A DNA stretch of 64,000 nucleotides from Methylacidiphilales bacterium (lineage in GTDB: Bacteria > Verrucomicrobiota > Verrucomicrobiia > Methylacidiphilales > UBA1321). A program made the position numbers and the translations under genes. The stretch lies in the NCBI GenBank assembly GCA_021272315.1, contig JAJSLI010000060.1, forward strand, positions 21,862 to 85,861. Reading direction: 5' to 3'. Below, piece after piece: positions 17,240-26,423 of this stretch (within the stretch, counting starts at the first letter, position 1; every line of letters begins with the position of its first letter). Under the pieces are notes generated by a model. The model searched no databases, was not told the origin of the DNA, and saw only the letters and a program-made list of their open reading frames with translations.

Positions 17240-17773
17240 ATGGCAGCGGCAAAAAGGGCGCGGAAAAGGACTGGTCCCATCATCACCATCGAGCCTGAGG
17301 AATTGGCGCGGGAATTTCCCGGGTGCAAAAATGTTTCCTACGCCGCGGGCGCAACGATTTTCAAGGAAGATTCCAAGGCGGAGAGTTGCTACCTCATCAC
17401 CCAGGGCAAAGTGCAGATTCTCAAGAAAACGCACCGGAGCGGAAACGCCCTGCTGGCCGAGGTTAAAGCCGGCGAATTTCTTGGCGAAATGGCCATGCTT
17501 TCCGGTGAAAAGCGAAGCGCGAGCGCCGTGGCTCTGACCCGGGTGAAGGCCATCGTGGTCCAATTCGACGAGTTTGAAACGCTGTTGAAACAGCAGCATC
17601 CCTTTGCCGGACGCCTCTCGCTTCATCTATCGAGCCTGCTGGCAACCCGCTGCCACCGCCTGCTGCGTCTCATCGCCCGCCAGCCCGAAATTGTGCCGCT
17701 GGGCGGGAAAAAAGCGCCCCCGATTGATGTTCGAGCCGTCCTCAACCGCGTCTATACTCTCTGGGCCGTTTGA
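17240..17773 (+). CDS. Cyclic-nucleotide-binding domain protein without a DNA-binding domain
   Basis: 177 aa. Residues 30-140 form a Crp-type beta-roll: YAAGATIFKEDSKAESCYLITQGKVQIL, then the phosphate-binding cassette region GEFLGEMAMLSGEKRSASAVAL. The cassette retains the GE motif and the Arg that contacts the cyclic phosphate (KRSASAVAL), so it may bind cAMP or cGMP. The C-terminal helix continues to residue 177 without a helix-turn-helix, so this is a stand-alone sensor rather than a Crp/Fnr regulator. A GTG lies one codon upstream (17237). It overlaps the next gene by 47 bases, implying cotranscription with the glycosyltransferase and perhaps pilT. Confidence 0.8.
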   Translation: MAAAKRARKRTGPIITIEPEELAREFPGCKNVSYAAGATIFKEDSKAESCYLITQGKVQILKKTHRSGNALLAEVKAGEFLGEMAMLSGEKRSASAVALTRVKAIVVQFDEFETLLKQQHPFAGRLSLHLSSLLATRCHRLLRLIARQPEIVPLGGKKAPPIDVRAVLNRVYTLWAV

Positions 17774-18542
17774 TCGGCCCGCGGTATTCGCATCCGGACC
17801 TGAAACTCCCGGCGCGAAGTCTTTGGCCCTTGTGCTCATCCCTGCCCGCAACGAAGCGGCTTCCATCGGCGGGGTGGTGCGCGGATGCCGCCGTGCCGGC
17901 TTCGCCGTCCGCGTCATGGACGACGCCAGCAACGACGACACGGCGCTCCTTGCCGGGCGGGCGGGTGCGGAAGTCGTGACCCTGGCCGGGCCGCACCACG
18001 GGAAGACAGCGGCGCTTCGCCACGCCATGGCCCGGCTCCCGAAAGAGACGGAGTGGCTTTTCTTCCTCGACGGGGACGGTCAGCACGATCCGTGCGATCT
18101 CGAACGCTTCTGGGAAATGCGGCACCGGGCCGATCTCGTCGTCGGCAACCGCCTGCCCGATGCGGCGCGCATGCCGCGGCTGCGGCGCTGGGCCAATCAC
18201 GCCATGTCGGCCCTGCTGCGACGCAGCGGCCTGGTCGACAGCCAGTGCGGCTACCGCCTGGTGCGGCGCTCCTGGCTCGGCTCGTGGCAGCCTTCGGGAC
18301 GGCACTTTCAATTCGAGACGGAAATGGCGCTTTTGGCGGCAAACCGCCGTTGCCGCGCGCTCAACCTGCCCATCCCAGCCACCTATGGCCACGAAAAATC
18401 GAAGATCGTTCCCTGGCGGGACGCGTTGAATTTTGCGCGCTGCCTGCTGCTCAACCGCCCAGCAGCCCAAGAACGGCAACGAAACGGGCAAGGACTGTTG
18501 GAGTTTCTCTCCAAAGCGATATTCTTTTCAGGCGAAACATAA
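17727..18542 (+). CDS. Family 2 glycosyltransferase
   Basis: 271 aa from the ATG at 17727; the frame is open to 17604 inside the upstream gene, but those codons show no conserved protein. The GT-A fold begins at ALVLIPARNEAASIGGVVRG, followed by VRVMDDASNDDT and the metal-binding FFLDGDGQHDP. The pattern is that of polyprenyl-phosphate hexose synthases (DPM/GtrB-like), with LVDSQCGYRLVRRSWL and FQFETEMALLA in the second half, but without GtrB's C-terminal transmembrane pair. The sugar donor is unknown. It sits between a cyclic-nucleotide-binding gene and pilT. Confidence 0.85.
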   Translation: MFEPSSTASILSGPFDRPAVFASGPETPGAKSLALVLIPARNEAASIGGVVRGCRRAGFAVRVMDDASNDDTALLAGRAGAEVVTLAGPHHGKTAALRHAMARLPKETEWLFFLDGDGQHDPCDLERFWEMRHRADLVVGNRLPDAARMPRLRRWANHAMSALLRRSGLVDSQCGYRLVRRSWLGSWQPSGRHFQFETEMALLAANRRCRALNLPIPATYGHEKSKIVPWRDALNFARCLLLNRPAAQERQRNGQGLLEFLSKAIFFSGET

Positions 18543-18606
18543 CTGCCGTCCGCCAGGACCGCTTTCCACTGGCCAGAGCGGATGACGCGTGGCATGATTT
18601 TTTCAA

Positions 18607-19695
18607 ATGGACGCACCGTATGAGCTTAGCGGCTTGCTGACCTTAGTTGTTGAGCGCCAAGCTTCCGATTTGCACCTCCACTTCGGTACACCGCCGCTGT
18701 TGCGCATCCACGGGGAAATCACCCCGTTCTACGGTCCGCCTCTCGACGCCGATACCTGCCATAACCTCGTTTTCAGCGGCCTGACCGAAACGCAGCGGGC
18801 CCGTTTGCAGCAGGACCTGGAACTCGATTTCGTCCTCGATGTTCACGAGCTCGGACGCTTCCGGTGCAATGCCCATTACTCGCGCGGCTGCGTCGAGGGG
18901 GTTTACCGCCATATCCCCCGCGTCGTGCCCGATCTTCAGACCCTGGGGCACCGGCCCATCGTTACGGAGCTATGCCGGCGCACCGAGGGGCTGATCCTGT
19001 TGACGGGCCACTCCGGGGCGGGCAAGACGACGACCATGGCCTCGATGGTCGAATGCATCGGCCAATCCCGCTCGGCCGTGATCATCACCATCGAAGACCC
19101 GATCGAATACAATTTTGACAACGCGCTTGGCATCGTCAAACAACGCGAAGTCGGCACCGATACAAAATCGTTTGCGGGAGGCCTGCGGCAGACTTCCCGG
19201 CAGGACCCCGATGTGATCGTCATCGGCGAAATGCGCGACACCGAGACGATGCAGGCGGCGCTCATCGCCGCCGAGACGGGCCACCTCGTCATCGGCACGC
19301 TCCACACCATCGACGCCGCCAAGACGGTCGACCGCATCGTCAACGCTTTCCCAGGCGAGCAGCAGAACCAGGTCACCACACAACTGGGCAACACTCTTCT
19401 GGCGATAATCTCCCAGCGACTACTGCCTCGCGCCGACGGCCAGGGCCGCGTGCTGGCCGTCGAGACGGTGATCGTCAACGCCGCCGTCCGCGCCTGCATC
19501 CGGGACCACAAGCCGCACTTGATCATCGGCCAGATCGAGATTGGAGGCCATGAGGGCATGAATACGCTCGACGAGAGCCTCGCCCAACTGACCGAGAAAG
19601 GCCTGATCACCTACGAGGAAGCGATCATGAATGCGCGCGACCCGGACCGCATTCCCAAGCCGGAGGTGAAGAAAAAGAAGGGCCTTTTCGGTTAG
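18607..19695 (+). CDS. pilT: Type IV pilus retraction ATPase PilT
   Basis: 362 aa hexameric AAA-like ATPase that depolymerises type IV pili at the inner membrane. N-terminal PAS-like domain (VVERQASDLHLHFGTPPLLRIHG), then Walker A GHSGAGKTTT, Asp box with IITIEDPIEY, Walker B DPDVIVIGEMRD and His box ETGHLVIGTLHT. The P-loop reads GHSGAGKT where most PilT proteins have GPTGSGKS. The C-terminus is Lys-rich (KKKKGLFG). The neighbours are not pilus genes, which is common for pilT. PilU is a close alternative. Confidence 0.93.
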   Translation: MDAPYELSGLLTLVVERQASDLHLHFGTPPLLRIHGEITPFYGPPLDADTCHNLVFSGLTETQRARLQQDLELDFVLDVHELGRFRCNAHYSRGCVEGVYRHIPRVVPDLQTLGHRPIVTELCRRTEGLILLTGHSGAGKTTTMASMVECIGQSRSAVIITIEDPIEYNFDNALGIVKQREVGTDTKSFAGGLRQTSRQDPDVIVIGEMRDTETMQAALIAAETGHLVIGTLHTIDAAKTVDRIVNAFPGEQQNQVTTQLGNTLLAIISQRLLPRADGQGRVLAVETVIVNAAVRACIRDHKPHLIIGQIEIGGHEGMNTLDESLAQLTEKGLITYEEAIMNARDPDRIPKPEVKKKKGLFG

Positions 19696-19725
19696 GGTGT
19701 GCTTTCACACCCCAGGCATGCCTCC

Positions 19726-20088
19726 ATGAACGCCGGGACGGTGACGACGCTCCTGCAGACGGCGGTCAATTCGCTCGGCCAGCCGATCGAGTATCCGCGC
19801 GGCGGCACGCCCGAGGTCACCGCGTTCCTGGTTGAGATGGCGCCGGGCGAGGAGACCGGCTGGCACCAGCACCCGGTGCCGCTGCTCGGCTACATTCTCG
19901 AGGGACAGATCACGGTCCACCAGGCCGGTGGCGAAAAGCGGACGGTGTACGCGGGCGGGGTGTCGCTTGAAAGCGTTGGTGTGCTCCACAACGGCGTCAA
20001 CGACGGACCGGTCCCGGTGAAGATGATTGTCTTCGCCGCCGGGCTCAAGGACGTGCCGATTACTATTGAGAAAAGAGATCGGCCTTGA
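19726..20088 (+). CDS. Cupin-domain protein
   Basis: 120 aa single-domain cupin from the ATG at 19726; a GTG at 19699 is possible. Cupin motif 1 is seen as GWHQHPVPLLGYILEG, with the two metal-ligand histidines and the Glu-equivalent region, and motif 2 as VGVLHNGVNDG with the last His. Such proteins bind a divalent metal and may be enzymes or sensors; the substrate is unknown. It begins 30 bases after pilT and is followed by a good hairpin with a T-run. Confidence 0.78.
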   Translation: MNAGTVTTLLQTAVNSLGQPIEYPRGGTPEVTAFLVEMAPGEETGWHQHPVPLLGYILEGQITVHQAGGEKRTVYAGGVSLESVGVLHNGVNDGPVPVKMIVFAAGLKDVPITIEKRDRP

Positions 20089-20119
20089 ACTCGTTCCCTA
20101 TTCCCCTCTCCTTTTGAAA

Positions 20120-20157
20120 GTCCGGCGCGGCATCGCGCGTTAGTCGGACGACTTTTT
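20120..20157 (+). terminator. Rho-independent terminator-like hairpin
   Basis: GTCCG (20120-20124) pairs with CGGAC (20145-20149), and inside it GCGCG (20125-20129) pairs with CGCGC (20134-20138) around GCAT, leaving a six-base bulge on the right side. Five Ts follow at 20153-20157. It sits 31 bases after the cupin stop and before dnaE, so it probably ends the pilT-cupin transcript. Confidence 0.5.
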
Positions 20158-20221
20158 ACGAAAAAAACGGGATAGCGCAGGTTCTTCTCGCCGCTCGCCG
20201 ATTCGGCATTAAATTAGGAGC

Positions 20222-23200
20222 GTGCCCGCGCCGGAAACCTTTGTCCATCTTCACGTCCACTCCGAGTACAGCCTGCTCGACGGGGCGTGCCGCATCCCGG
20301 AACTGGCCAAGCGCGCGGCGGAACTGAAGATGCCCGCGCTGGCGCTGAGCGACCACGGCAATCTCTTTGGCGCGATCGAGTTTTACAAGGAATGCCGCGC
20401 CAACGGCGTGAAACCGATCATCGGGTGCGAGGTCTACCTCGCGCCGGGCGACCTGGAGGACAAAAAGGCCAACAGCGCCAAGGAAGCCTCCACCCATTTC
20501 CTCCTCCTGGCCAAGAACGAGACGGGCTACAGGAACCTGGTCAAACTCGTCTCGATTGCCCACCTCGAGGGGATGTACTACAAGCCGCGCATCGATAAAA
20601 AAAGACTCGAGCAGCACAAGGAAGGCCTCATCGGCACGAGCGCCTGCCTGGCCGGCGAGGTGGCCCGCCACATCCTGGCCGGCCGGGCAAAGGACGCCGA
20701 GAAATCGATCGATGATTTCCGGAACATATTTGCGCCGGGCGATTTTTATCTCGAGATCGCCGACCACGGCATCCCGCAGCAAAAGACGGTGGCGGCGGAG
20801 CTGCTCCGGTACGGACGGAAGTTCGGGCTGAAAATCGTGGCGACGAACGACGTCCATTACCTGCGCAAGGAGCACGCCGAGGCGCATGACGTCCTGCTCT
20901 GCATCCAGACCGGCGCGAAAATCACCGACGAAAACCGGATGCGCTACAGCTCGGCCGAGTTTTACCTGAAGACGCCCGAGGAAATGGCGGCCCTCTTCCG
21001 GGAAACGCCGGAGGCGCTGGCCGCGACGATCGAGATCGCCGAAAAGTGCGACGTGACGATCGAGCTGGGCAAAGACAAGTTTCCAGACTACGCGGTGCCG
21101 CAAGGCGAGACAAGCGAGGGCTATCTGCGGCGCCTATGCGAGAAGGGCCTCGAGCGGCGGTTCGGCGGGCGGGCGAAGGACCCGGAGTTGCGCCAACGGC
21201 TGGACTACGAACTGGACGTCCTGGGCAAGACCGGCTTCACGAGCTACGTCCTCATCGTCTGGGACTTCATCGACTACGCCAAACGCAACGGCATTCCGGT
21301 CGGGCCGGGCCGCGGCAGCGCGGCGGGGAGTCTGGTCGCGTATGTGCTGGGGATCACCGATCTGGACCCGCTGGCGTACGGGCTTTTCTTCGAGCGGTTC
21401 CTCAATCTCGAACGCATTTCACCACCCGATATCGACGTCGACTTCTGCTACAACCGGCGGGGCGAGGTGATTGAGTACGTCCGGAAAAAATACGGGGAAA
21501 AATCGGTGGCTCAGATCATCACCTTCGGAACGCTCGGCGCGAAAATGGCCATCCGCGACGTGGGCCGCGTGATGGGGCTGAGCTATGGCGAGGCTGATCG
21601 GCTAGCCAAGATGATCCCGTTCGACCCGAAAATGACGCTGGAGAAGGCGTTGGCCGAGAACCCCGAATTCAAACGGGCCTACGACGAGGAAGAGATCAGC
21701 CGGGCGGTAATCGATTCAGCCAAAACACTCGAGGGGGTATCGCGCCAAGCGGGCGTACACGCCGCGGGCGTGGTGATTTCGGACCACGACCTGACCGATT
21801 ACGTGCCGCTGACGAAGGACGATCACGACGGCATCGTAACGCAGTACTCGATGGAACCACTGGGCGAACTCGGCCTGCTCAAGATGGACTTCCTCGGCCT
21901 GAAAACACTGACCGTGATCCAGGACGCACTCAAGCTGATCGAGCAGACGACGGGACAGAAAATCGACCCACTCGAAATTCCCCTCGACGATCCGGAAGCC
22001 TTCGAGCTACTGAGCCGCGCGCAGAATGTCGGCCTGTTCCAGGTGGAATCACCCGGCATGTGCGATCTCTGCCGCCGCCTCAAGCCGCGGCACATCGAGG
22101 ACATCATCGCGCTGGTGGCCCTCTACCGGCCCGGCCCGATGGAAAACATTCCGGCCTATTCCGAGCGGAAACTGGGTACGGTCGAAATCAAATACGACCA
22201 TCCGTTGCTCGAACCGATCCTGAAAAACACCTACGGGGTGATGATCTACCAGGAACAGGTGATGCAGGCCGCCCAGGTGCTGGCCGGGTACACGCTGGGC
22301 AGCGCCGACATTTTGCGCCGCGCCATGGGCAAGAAAAAGCCGGAGGAGATGGCCAAGCAGCGGGCGATTTTTGTCGAGGGCTGCGCGAAAACGAACGGGA
22401 TTCCAGAGGAGAAGGCAAACCAGCTATTCGACGTACTGGACAAGTTCGCCGGGTACGGTTTCAACAAGGCGCACAGCGCCTGCTACGGCATTCTGGCCTA
22501 CCAGACGGCGTGGTTGAAGGCGCGCCACCCGGTCGAGTTCATGGCCGCGTTGCTTTCCAACGAACTCGACAACACCGACAAAATTTCGCTGTTCGTGGCT
22601 GAGGCGAAGTCCCTGGGCATTGCAGTGCTGCCGCCAAGCGTAAACGAAAGCGGAAGCGTCTTCACGGTGAAGGAAAAGTCGATCCGGTTCGGCCTTTCGG
22701 CGGTGAAGAACGTGGGCGAGGCGGCGGTGAAGCTCATCATCGATGCGCGCGACAAGGGCGGCCCATTCCGCGACCTGCACGATCTCTGTTCGCGGGTGGA
22801 ATCACGCGCTTTCAACAAGAAGCTGCTGGAGAGCCTGGTGAAGTGCGGCGCCTGCGATGATTTCGGGCCGAACCGCGCCGAACTGGCCGCACAAGTCGAC
22901 GGGGCGCTGGCCCAGGCGAGCGCACAGGCCCGCGACCGGGACGCCGGGCAGTCGTCGCTGCTCGACCTGCTCGGGCCGATGGAACCGGCGGCGAAAAAAA
23001 CCAACGGCGCGGCCAAGGCAACCGCGCTGCCCGAGTGGTCCCCGCGGGAACGGCTCGGCTACGAGAAGGAACTCCTCGGCTTTTACATCACGGGGCATCC
23101 ACTCGATGAATATCGCGCCGAATTGGAGGCTTTTCAGGTCCACACCATCGCGCAACTGAAGGAAATTGCCGAGGAGATCGACACGCGGGTATGCGGGCTC

Positions 23201-23740
23201 ATCACGAAGGTCGAAGTCCGCGTGACCAAGGAAGGTAAAAAGCCATGGGCCCGGGTGACCTTCGAGGACCAGACCTCCGCGATGGAGGCGATGGTATTCC
23301 CAGACAACTACGCCGCGCTGCCGCGTCCGCTCAGCCTGGGCGACGTGGTGGTGATTTCGGGCCAGCTTGACCGGCGCGACGAGCAGCCCAAGCTCCGCGT
23401 TGCACAGGTATTGTGGCAGACGGAGGCAGGCGAGCAACTTTTGCGCGAGCTGGTGCTGCATCTGCCGCTGGAGGACTGGCCCGAGCCGGCCCGCTGGGTC
23501 CAGTTGCGCGAGCTGGTCATGGATGCGCCGGGGCCGGTGAAATTGCGGCTGATCTGCTCAAAAGTAAACGGCGGCGATGAACGATCCAGCATCGAACTCG
23601 CGCCAGCCGACCACTACGGTGTGGCGTGGTCACCCGAGTTCAAGACGCGCCTAGAGAATTTCCTCGACGGCGCTCGGTACGAGCTGCGCGCCGATCCCCG
23701 CATCACACGGCAGAAGCGGAAGCCTTGGCAGAAGAAGTGA
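20222..23740 (+). CDS. dnaE: DNA polymerase III subunit alpha
   Basis: 1172 aa replicative polymerase (DnaE1 length). The start is GTG with AGGAG a few bases upstream. The N-terminal PHP domain has FVHLHVHSEYSLLDGACRI and SDHGNLFGAIEFY with most metal-ligand histidines kept. The polymerase core shows GPGRGSAAGSLVAYVLGITD and the catalytic PDIDVDFCYNRRGEVIEYV, followed by AGVHAAGVVISD and LGLLKMDFLGLKTL. Near the C-terminus are the helix-hairpin-helix region, an OB fold (VCGLITKVEVRVTKEGKKPW) and a short tail domain. Monocistronic; convergent with the aldo/keto reductase gene. Confidence 0.97.
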   Translation: MPAPETFVHLHVHSEYSLLDGACRIPELAKRAAELKMPALALSDHGNLFGAIEFYKECRANGVKPIIGCEVYLAPGDLEDKKANSAKEASTHFLLLAKNETGYRNLVKLVSIAHLEGMYYKPRIDKKRLEQHKEGLIGTSACLAGEVARHILAGRAKDAEKSIDDFRNIFAPGDFYLEIADHGIPQQKTVAAELLRYGRKFGLKIVATNDVHYLRKEHAEAHDVLLCIQTGAKITDENRMRYSSAEFYLKTPEEMAALFRETPEALAATIEIAEKCDVTIELGKDKFPDYAVPQGETSEGYLRRLCEKGLERRFGGRAKDPELRQRLDYELDVLGKTGFTSYVLIVWDFIDYAKRNGIPVGPGRGSAAGSLVAYVLGITDLDPLAYGLFFERFLNLERISPPDIDVDFCYNRRGEVIEYVRKKYGEKSVAQIITFGTLGAKMAIRDVGRVMGLSYGEADRLAKMIPFDPKMTLEKALAENPEFKRAYDEEEISRAVIDSAKTLEGVSRQAGVHAAGVVISDHDLTDYVPLTKDDHDGIVTQYSMEPLGELGLLKMDFLGLKTLTVIQDALKLIEQTTGQKIDPLEIPLDDPEAFELLSRAQNVGLFQVESPGMCDLCRRLKPRHIEDIIALVALYRPGPMENIPAYSERKLGTVEIKYDHPLLEPILKNTYGVMIYQEQVMQAAQVLAGYTLGSADILRRAMGKKKPEEMAKQRAIFVEGCAKTNGIPEEKANQLFDVLDKFAGYGFNKAHSACYGILAYQTAWLKARHPVEFMAALLSNELDNTDKISLFVAEAKSLGIAVLPPSVNESGSVFTVKEKSIRFGLSAVKNVGEAAVKLIIDARDKGGPFRDLHDLCSRVESRAFNKKLLESLVKCGACDDFGPNRAELAAQVDGALAQASAQARDRDAGQSSLLDLLGPMEPAAKKTNGAAKATALPEWSPRERLGYEKELLGFYITGHPLDEYRAELEAFQVHTIAQLKEIAEEIDTRVCGLITKVEVRVTKEGKKPWARVTFEDQTSAMEAMVFPDNYAALPRPLSLGDVVVISGQLDRRDEQPKLRVAQVLWQTEAGEQLLRELVLHLPLEDWPEPARWVQLRELVMDAPGPVKLRLICSKVNGGDERSSIELAPADHYGVAWSPEFKTRLENFLDGARYELRADPRITRQKRKPWQKK

Positions 23741-23796
23741 ATTCGGCGCGGGCGAATGGCCTGCTGGTGAGCGATGAAGGTAGGTTTCGATCGCCG

Positions 23797-24783
23797 CTAC
23801 GACTTGAGAATCCTGTCGATTTCAGCGAGTTCGGCAGGTGAGAAATTGAGATTGTCGAGGGCCATAAGGTTGGCGTCGAGTTGAGCGGTGGAGCTGGCGC
23901 CGATGAGCGCGCTCGTCACGGCGGGGAGCCGCAGGACCCAGGCGAGGGCCATCTCCGCGAGCGATTGCCTGCGCTTTTCGGCAAGAGTGTTGAGGGCACG
24001 GATGCGGGGAAGGTTTTTTTCGACCTCAGGCTTTTTGAGAAAACCGTCGCGACCGACACGGGAATCTTTCGGGAAATCCTTGAGGTAGCGGTCAGTGAGC
24101 TGGCCCTGGGCCAAGGGCGAAAAGGGAATGCAGCCGATGCCTTCCTGTTCGAGGACCCGGGTGAGGCCATCCTCGATCCAGCGGTTAAACATGCTGTACT
24201 TGGGCTGGTGGATGAGGCAGGGGGTGCCGAGCCGGCGCAGGATGTCGGCGGCGCGCTTGGTTTCCTCTGCATTGTAGTTGGAGATACCGGCATAAAGGGC
24301 CTTGCCCTGGCGTACGGCGTGGTCGAGCGCGCCCAAGGTCTCCTCCAGCGGCGTCTGCGGGTCGGGCCGGTGATGGTAGAAGATGTCTACGTAATCGAGA
24401 CCCATGCGCTTGAGGCTCTGGTCGAGGCTGGCGAGGAGATACTTGCGGGAACCCCACTCGCCGTAGGGGCCCGGATACATGTAATAGCCGGCCTTGGTGG
24501 AAATGATGAGTTCGTCGCGATAAGGGGCGAGATCCTCACGCAGGACGCGGCCAAAGTTGCTCTCTGCGGAGCCGGGCGGTGGGCCGTAGTTGTTGGCGAG
24601 ATCGAAATGGGTGATGCCGAGGTAGAAGGCATGGAGGATGAGATCGCGAGCCGTGCGGGCGGAGTCGGCATCGCCGAAGTTATGCCAGAGACCGAGGGAT
24701 AGCCGGGGCAGGAGCAGGCCGCTGCGCCCGCAGCGCTGATACTTCATCTTGTCATAACGAGTAGAGTTGGGCTGATATTCCAT
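23797..24783 (-). CDS. Aldo/keto reductase, YghZ/MgrA-like
   Basis: 328 aa NADPH-dependent (beta/alpha)8 reductase of the AKR14-like group that reduces L-glyceraldehyde 3-phosphate and methylglyoxal in E. coli. The catalytic tetrad is visible: Asp and Tyr in FDLANNYGPPPGSAE, Lys in IISTKAGYYM, His in DIFYHHRPD. The GPYGEWGSRKYLLASLDQSL segment is distinctive for the YghZ/KvBeta branch, and PAVTSALIGASSTAQLDANL is the cofactor-binding end. The start could also be the internal ATG at residue 13 (MKYQRCGRSG), which begins the conserved domain. Confidence 0.92.
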   Translation of the reverse strand: MEYQPNSTRYDKMKYQRCGRSGLLLPRLSLGLWHNFGDADSARTARDLILHAFYLGITHFDLANNYGPPPGSAESNFGRVLREDLAPYRDELIISTKAGYYMYPGPYGEWGSRKYLLASLDQSLKRMGLDYVDIFYHHRPDPQTPLEETLGALDHAVRQGKALYAGISNYNAEETKRAADILRRLGTPCLIHQPKYSMFNRWIEDGLTRVLEQEGIGCIPFSPLAQGQLTDRYLKDFPKDSRVGRDGFLKKPEVEKNLPRIRALNTLAEKRRQSLAEMALAWVLRLPAVTSALIGASSTAQLDANLMALDNLNFSPAELAEIDRILKS

Positions 24784-25072
24784 GACCCCATAAACTGGTA
24801 GGCCCGAGCGGCAAGGTCAACATTAGAACTTGTCTCAAAATGGCAGTGACCTCGGAAGAGATCATCCGTCTTACATTAGTGGGAGATTAAGAATTGGTTA
24901 GGATTATCTCGCTGACTAAATCAATAACATGAAAACCTTGCGGTATTTTATCGAGACAGAGCCGATTATTCGCGCTTTGGCTTCGAAAGCACGGCGGCAT
25001 AGCCCGTCGCTTCCAGATAATTGTTTAAATCTCGTGTTGCACGAATCTACCAGCGGCTAAGATGAATACGGC

Positions 25073-25651
25073 ATGGATCAACCAATCGACGTCGCCCGAT
25101 GTTTGCAGCGATGGCAAAGGGGCGACCAAAGCGCGGCCGAGGAGCTTATCGCCCACCTTTACCCCGTCATCTCAAGGATCGTGCGGATTCACCTGCCGCG
25201 CCGCGAACATGAGGACGACCTGATCCAGGAAATTTTGATGAAGACGTTTGCAAAACTGCACCAATACAAGGGCGACGCGCCGCTGACCCACTGGGTCTCG
25301 CGGCTGTCACTGACAACGTGCCTGGACAAGTTGCGGGCGCAGAAAATCCGCCCGGAAATCCGCTGGACCGACCTGACGCCGGAGGAGTCTGACGTTTTCG
25401 ACGCGACCTGGTTCGAAGGCAGCACCCGCGACGCGACGGACGTGATCCATGCGCGCGACCTGGTGGACAAACTGCTCTCAACCCTGGAGGCGGAAGACCG
25501 CAGCCTGATTCTGATGGTCGACCTGGAAGGACACTCGCTCGAGGAAATTTCCGAGACAACCGGCTGGGGCGTCTCCAAGATTAAGATGCGGCTGTTCCGC
25601 ATCCGCAACCAACTTCGCAAAACGATTCAAACCCTGGAACAACGACCATGA
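25073..25651 (+). CDS. ECF-type RNA polymerase sigma factor
   Basis: 192 aa sigma-70 family, ECF group. Region 2 is seen in LYPVISRIVRIHLPRREHED with the core-binding DDLIQEILMKTFAKLHQYKG and the melting segment THWVSRLSLTTCLDKLRA. Region 4 is in LEAEDRSLILMVDLEGHSLE followed by the recognition helix ISETTGWGVSKIKMRLFRIR. The stop overlaps the next gene as ATGA, and the following small membrane and CpxP-like genes are as expected for an anti-sigma and sensor pair. It likely drives its own operon, including the downstream RND pump. Confidence 0.92.
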   Translation: MDQPIDVARCLQRWQRGDQSAAEELIAHLYPVISRIVRIHLPRREHEDDLIQEILMKTFAKLHQYKGDAPLTHWVSRLSLTTCLDKLRAQKIRPEIRWTDLTPEESDVFDATWFEGSTRDATDVIHARDLVDKLLSTLEAEDRSLILMVDLEGHSLEEISETTGWGVSKIKMRLFRIRNQLRKTIQTLEQRP

Positions 25652-25947
25652 ACACGAGCCAAGATAACAAATGGCAGGCCCTCCTCGCGCTGAGCGCGCC
25701 AACCTTCGCCGGAGAGATCTCTCCGCCCTACGGATTTATGACCAGCATGCTGGCCCAACTGCGCCAGGAGCGGCAGGACGAGCAGCAACTGGTACGGCTC
25801 TGCTGGCGGGCGATCTTTGCCTCGCTGGCCGCTCTGGTGGTAGCCGCCGGTGTAACAGTAAGCGTCCATGGTCATTTCAACCGCGGGAACGACTTCGATC
25901 CGGGCATGAGGGGGCTGATACAGATGGAAAATATTCAGGCTTCATGA
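25648..25947 (+). CDS. One-helix membrane protein, putative anti-sigma factor
   Basis: 99 aa, no recognisable family motif. The N-terminal 58 residues are cytoplasmic-like and rich in Gln and Arg (MTSMLAQLRQERQDEQQLVRL), followed by one membrane helix (AIFASLAALVVAAGVTVSV) and a short exterior tail. Its position (four-base overlap with the sigma gene), size and topology fit a CnrY-like anti-sigma factor that holds the sigma at the membrane. That role is an inference from context, since CnrY-type anti-sigmas have little sequence conservation. Confidence 0.75.
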   Translation: MNTSQDNKWQALLALSAPTFAGEISPPYGFMTSMLAQLRQERQDEQQLVRLCWRAIFASLAALVVAAGVTVSVHGHFNRGNDFDPGMRGLIQMENIQAS

Positions 25948-25958
25948 TATGAAGCTTC

Positions 25959-26393
25959 ATGCCCATGCTTCCGTCCGGTAAGATTGGAACCGCCTTTGCG
26001 GGGGTGTTTTTGATCGGGGCCCTGAGCGGGGGCTTGGTCACATGGGGATTCACGGACAGACAGCTTTCGACGTTCATGAGCCATACGAACGATCCGGAGG
26101 CGGTCATGGTCGAGCGCATCAACAAAAAAAATGCCCACGATTATAATCTCAGTCCCGAGGAATCGGCGAGAATCCAGCCGCTGATCAAGGCCATGGCCCA
26201 ACAGACAATCCAGATACGGCATCAGTTCGCCTTGGACTTCATCACCTCATATGAGGAGTATCATGCCCAAATCGCGGCCCAACTGGATCCTGCCCATCGT
26301 GACGCTTACCAAGCAGCCACCGCCAAACGTGATAAGGAGTTGCGCTCCCTCCTGTTGATCGATGCCGGAACGCCCGATACGGGGCAAAAATAA
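25959..26393 (+). CDS. Membrane-anchored periplasmic CpxP/CnrX-like protein
   Basis: 144 aa. One N-terminal membrane helix (about residues 9-31, IGTAFAGVFLIGALSGGLVT) is followed by an all-helical periplasmic domain. The segment LSPEESARIQPLIKAMAQQ and the later AAQLDPAHRDAYQAATAKRD look like the paired LTxEQ-type helices of CpxP, ZraP and CnrX. CnrX (about 148 aa) senses Co and Ni and relays to the anti-sigma CnrY. Four histidines (42, 88, 102, 113) and a Met could serve as ligands, but CnrX's HxxxH site is not obvious. Starts 11 bases after the putative anti-sigma gene. Confidence 0.75.
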   Translation: MPMLPSGKIGTAFAGVFLIGALSGGLVTWGFTDRQLSTFMSHTNDPEAVMVERINKKNAHDYNLSPEESARIQPLIKAMAQQTIQIRHQFALDFITSYEEYHAQIAAQLDPAHRDAYQAATAKRDKELRSLLLIDAGTPDTGQK

Positions 26394-26423
26394 GGGTTGC
26401 CGCCGCTAGAATGAACTTTTGAC

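Noticed and set aside
24929..25060. A 43-codon ATG frame just before the ECF sigma gene
   Set aside because: No ribosome site and no recognisable sequence. The location could also be promoter DNA, so I do not call a gene.
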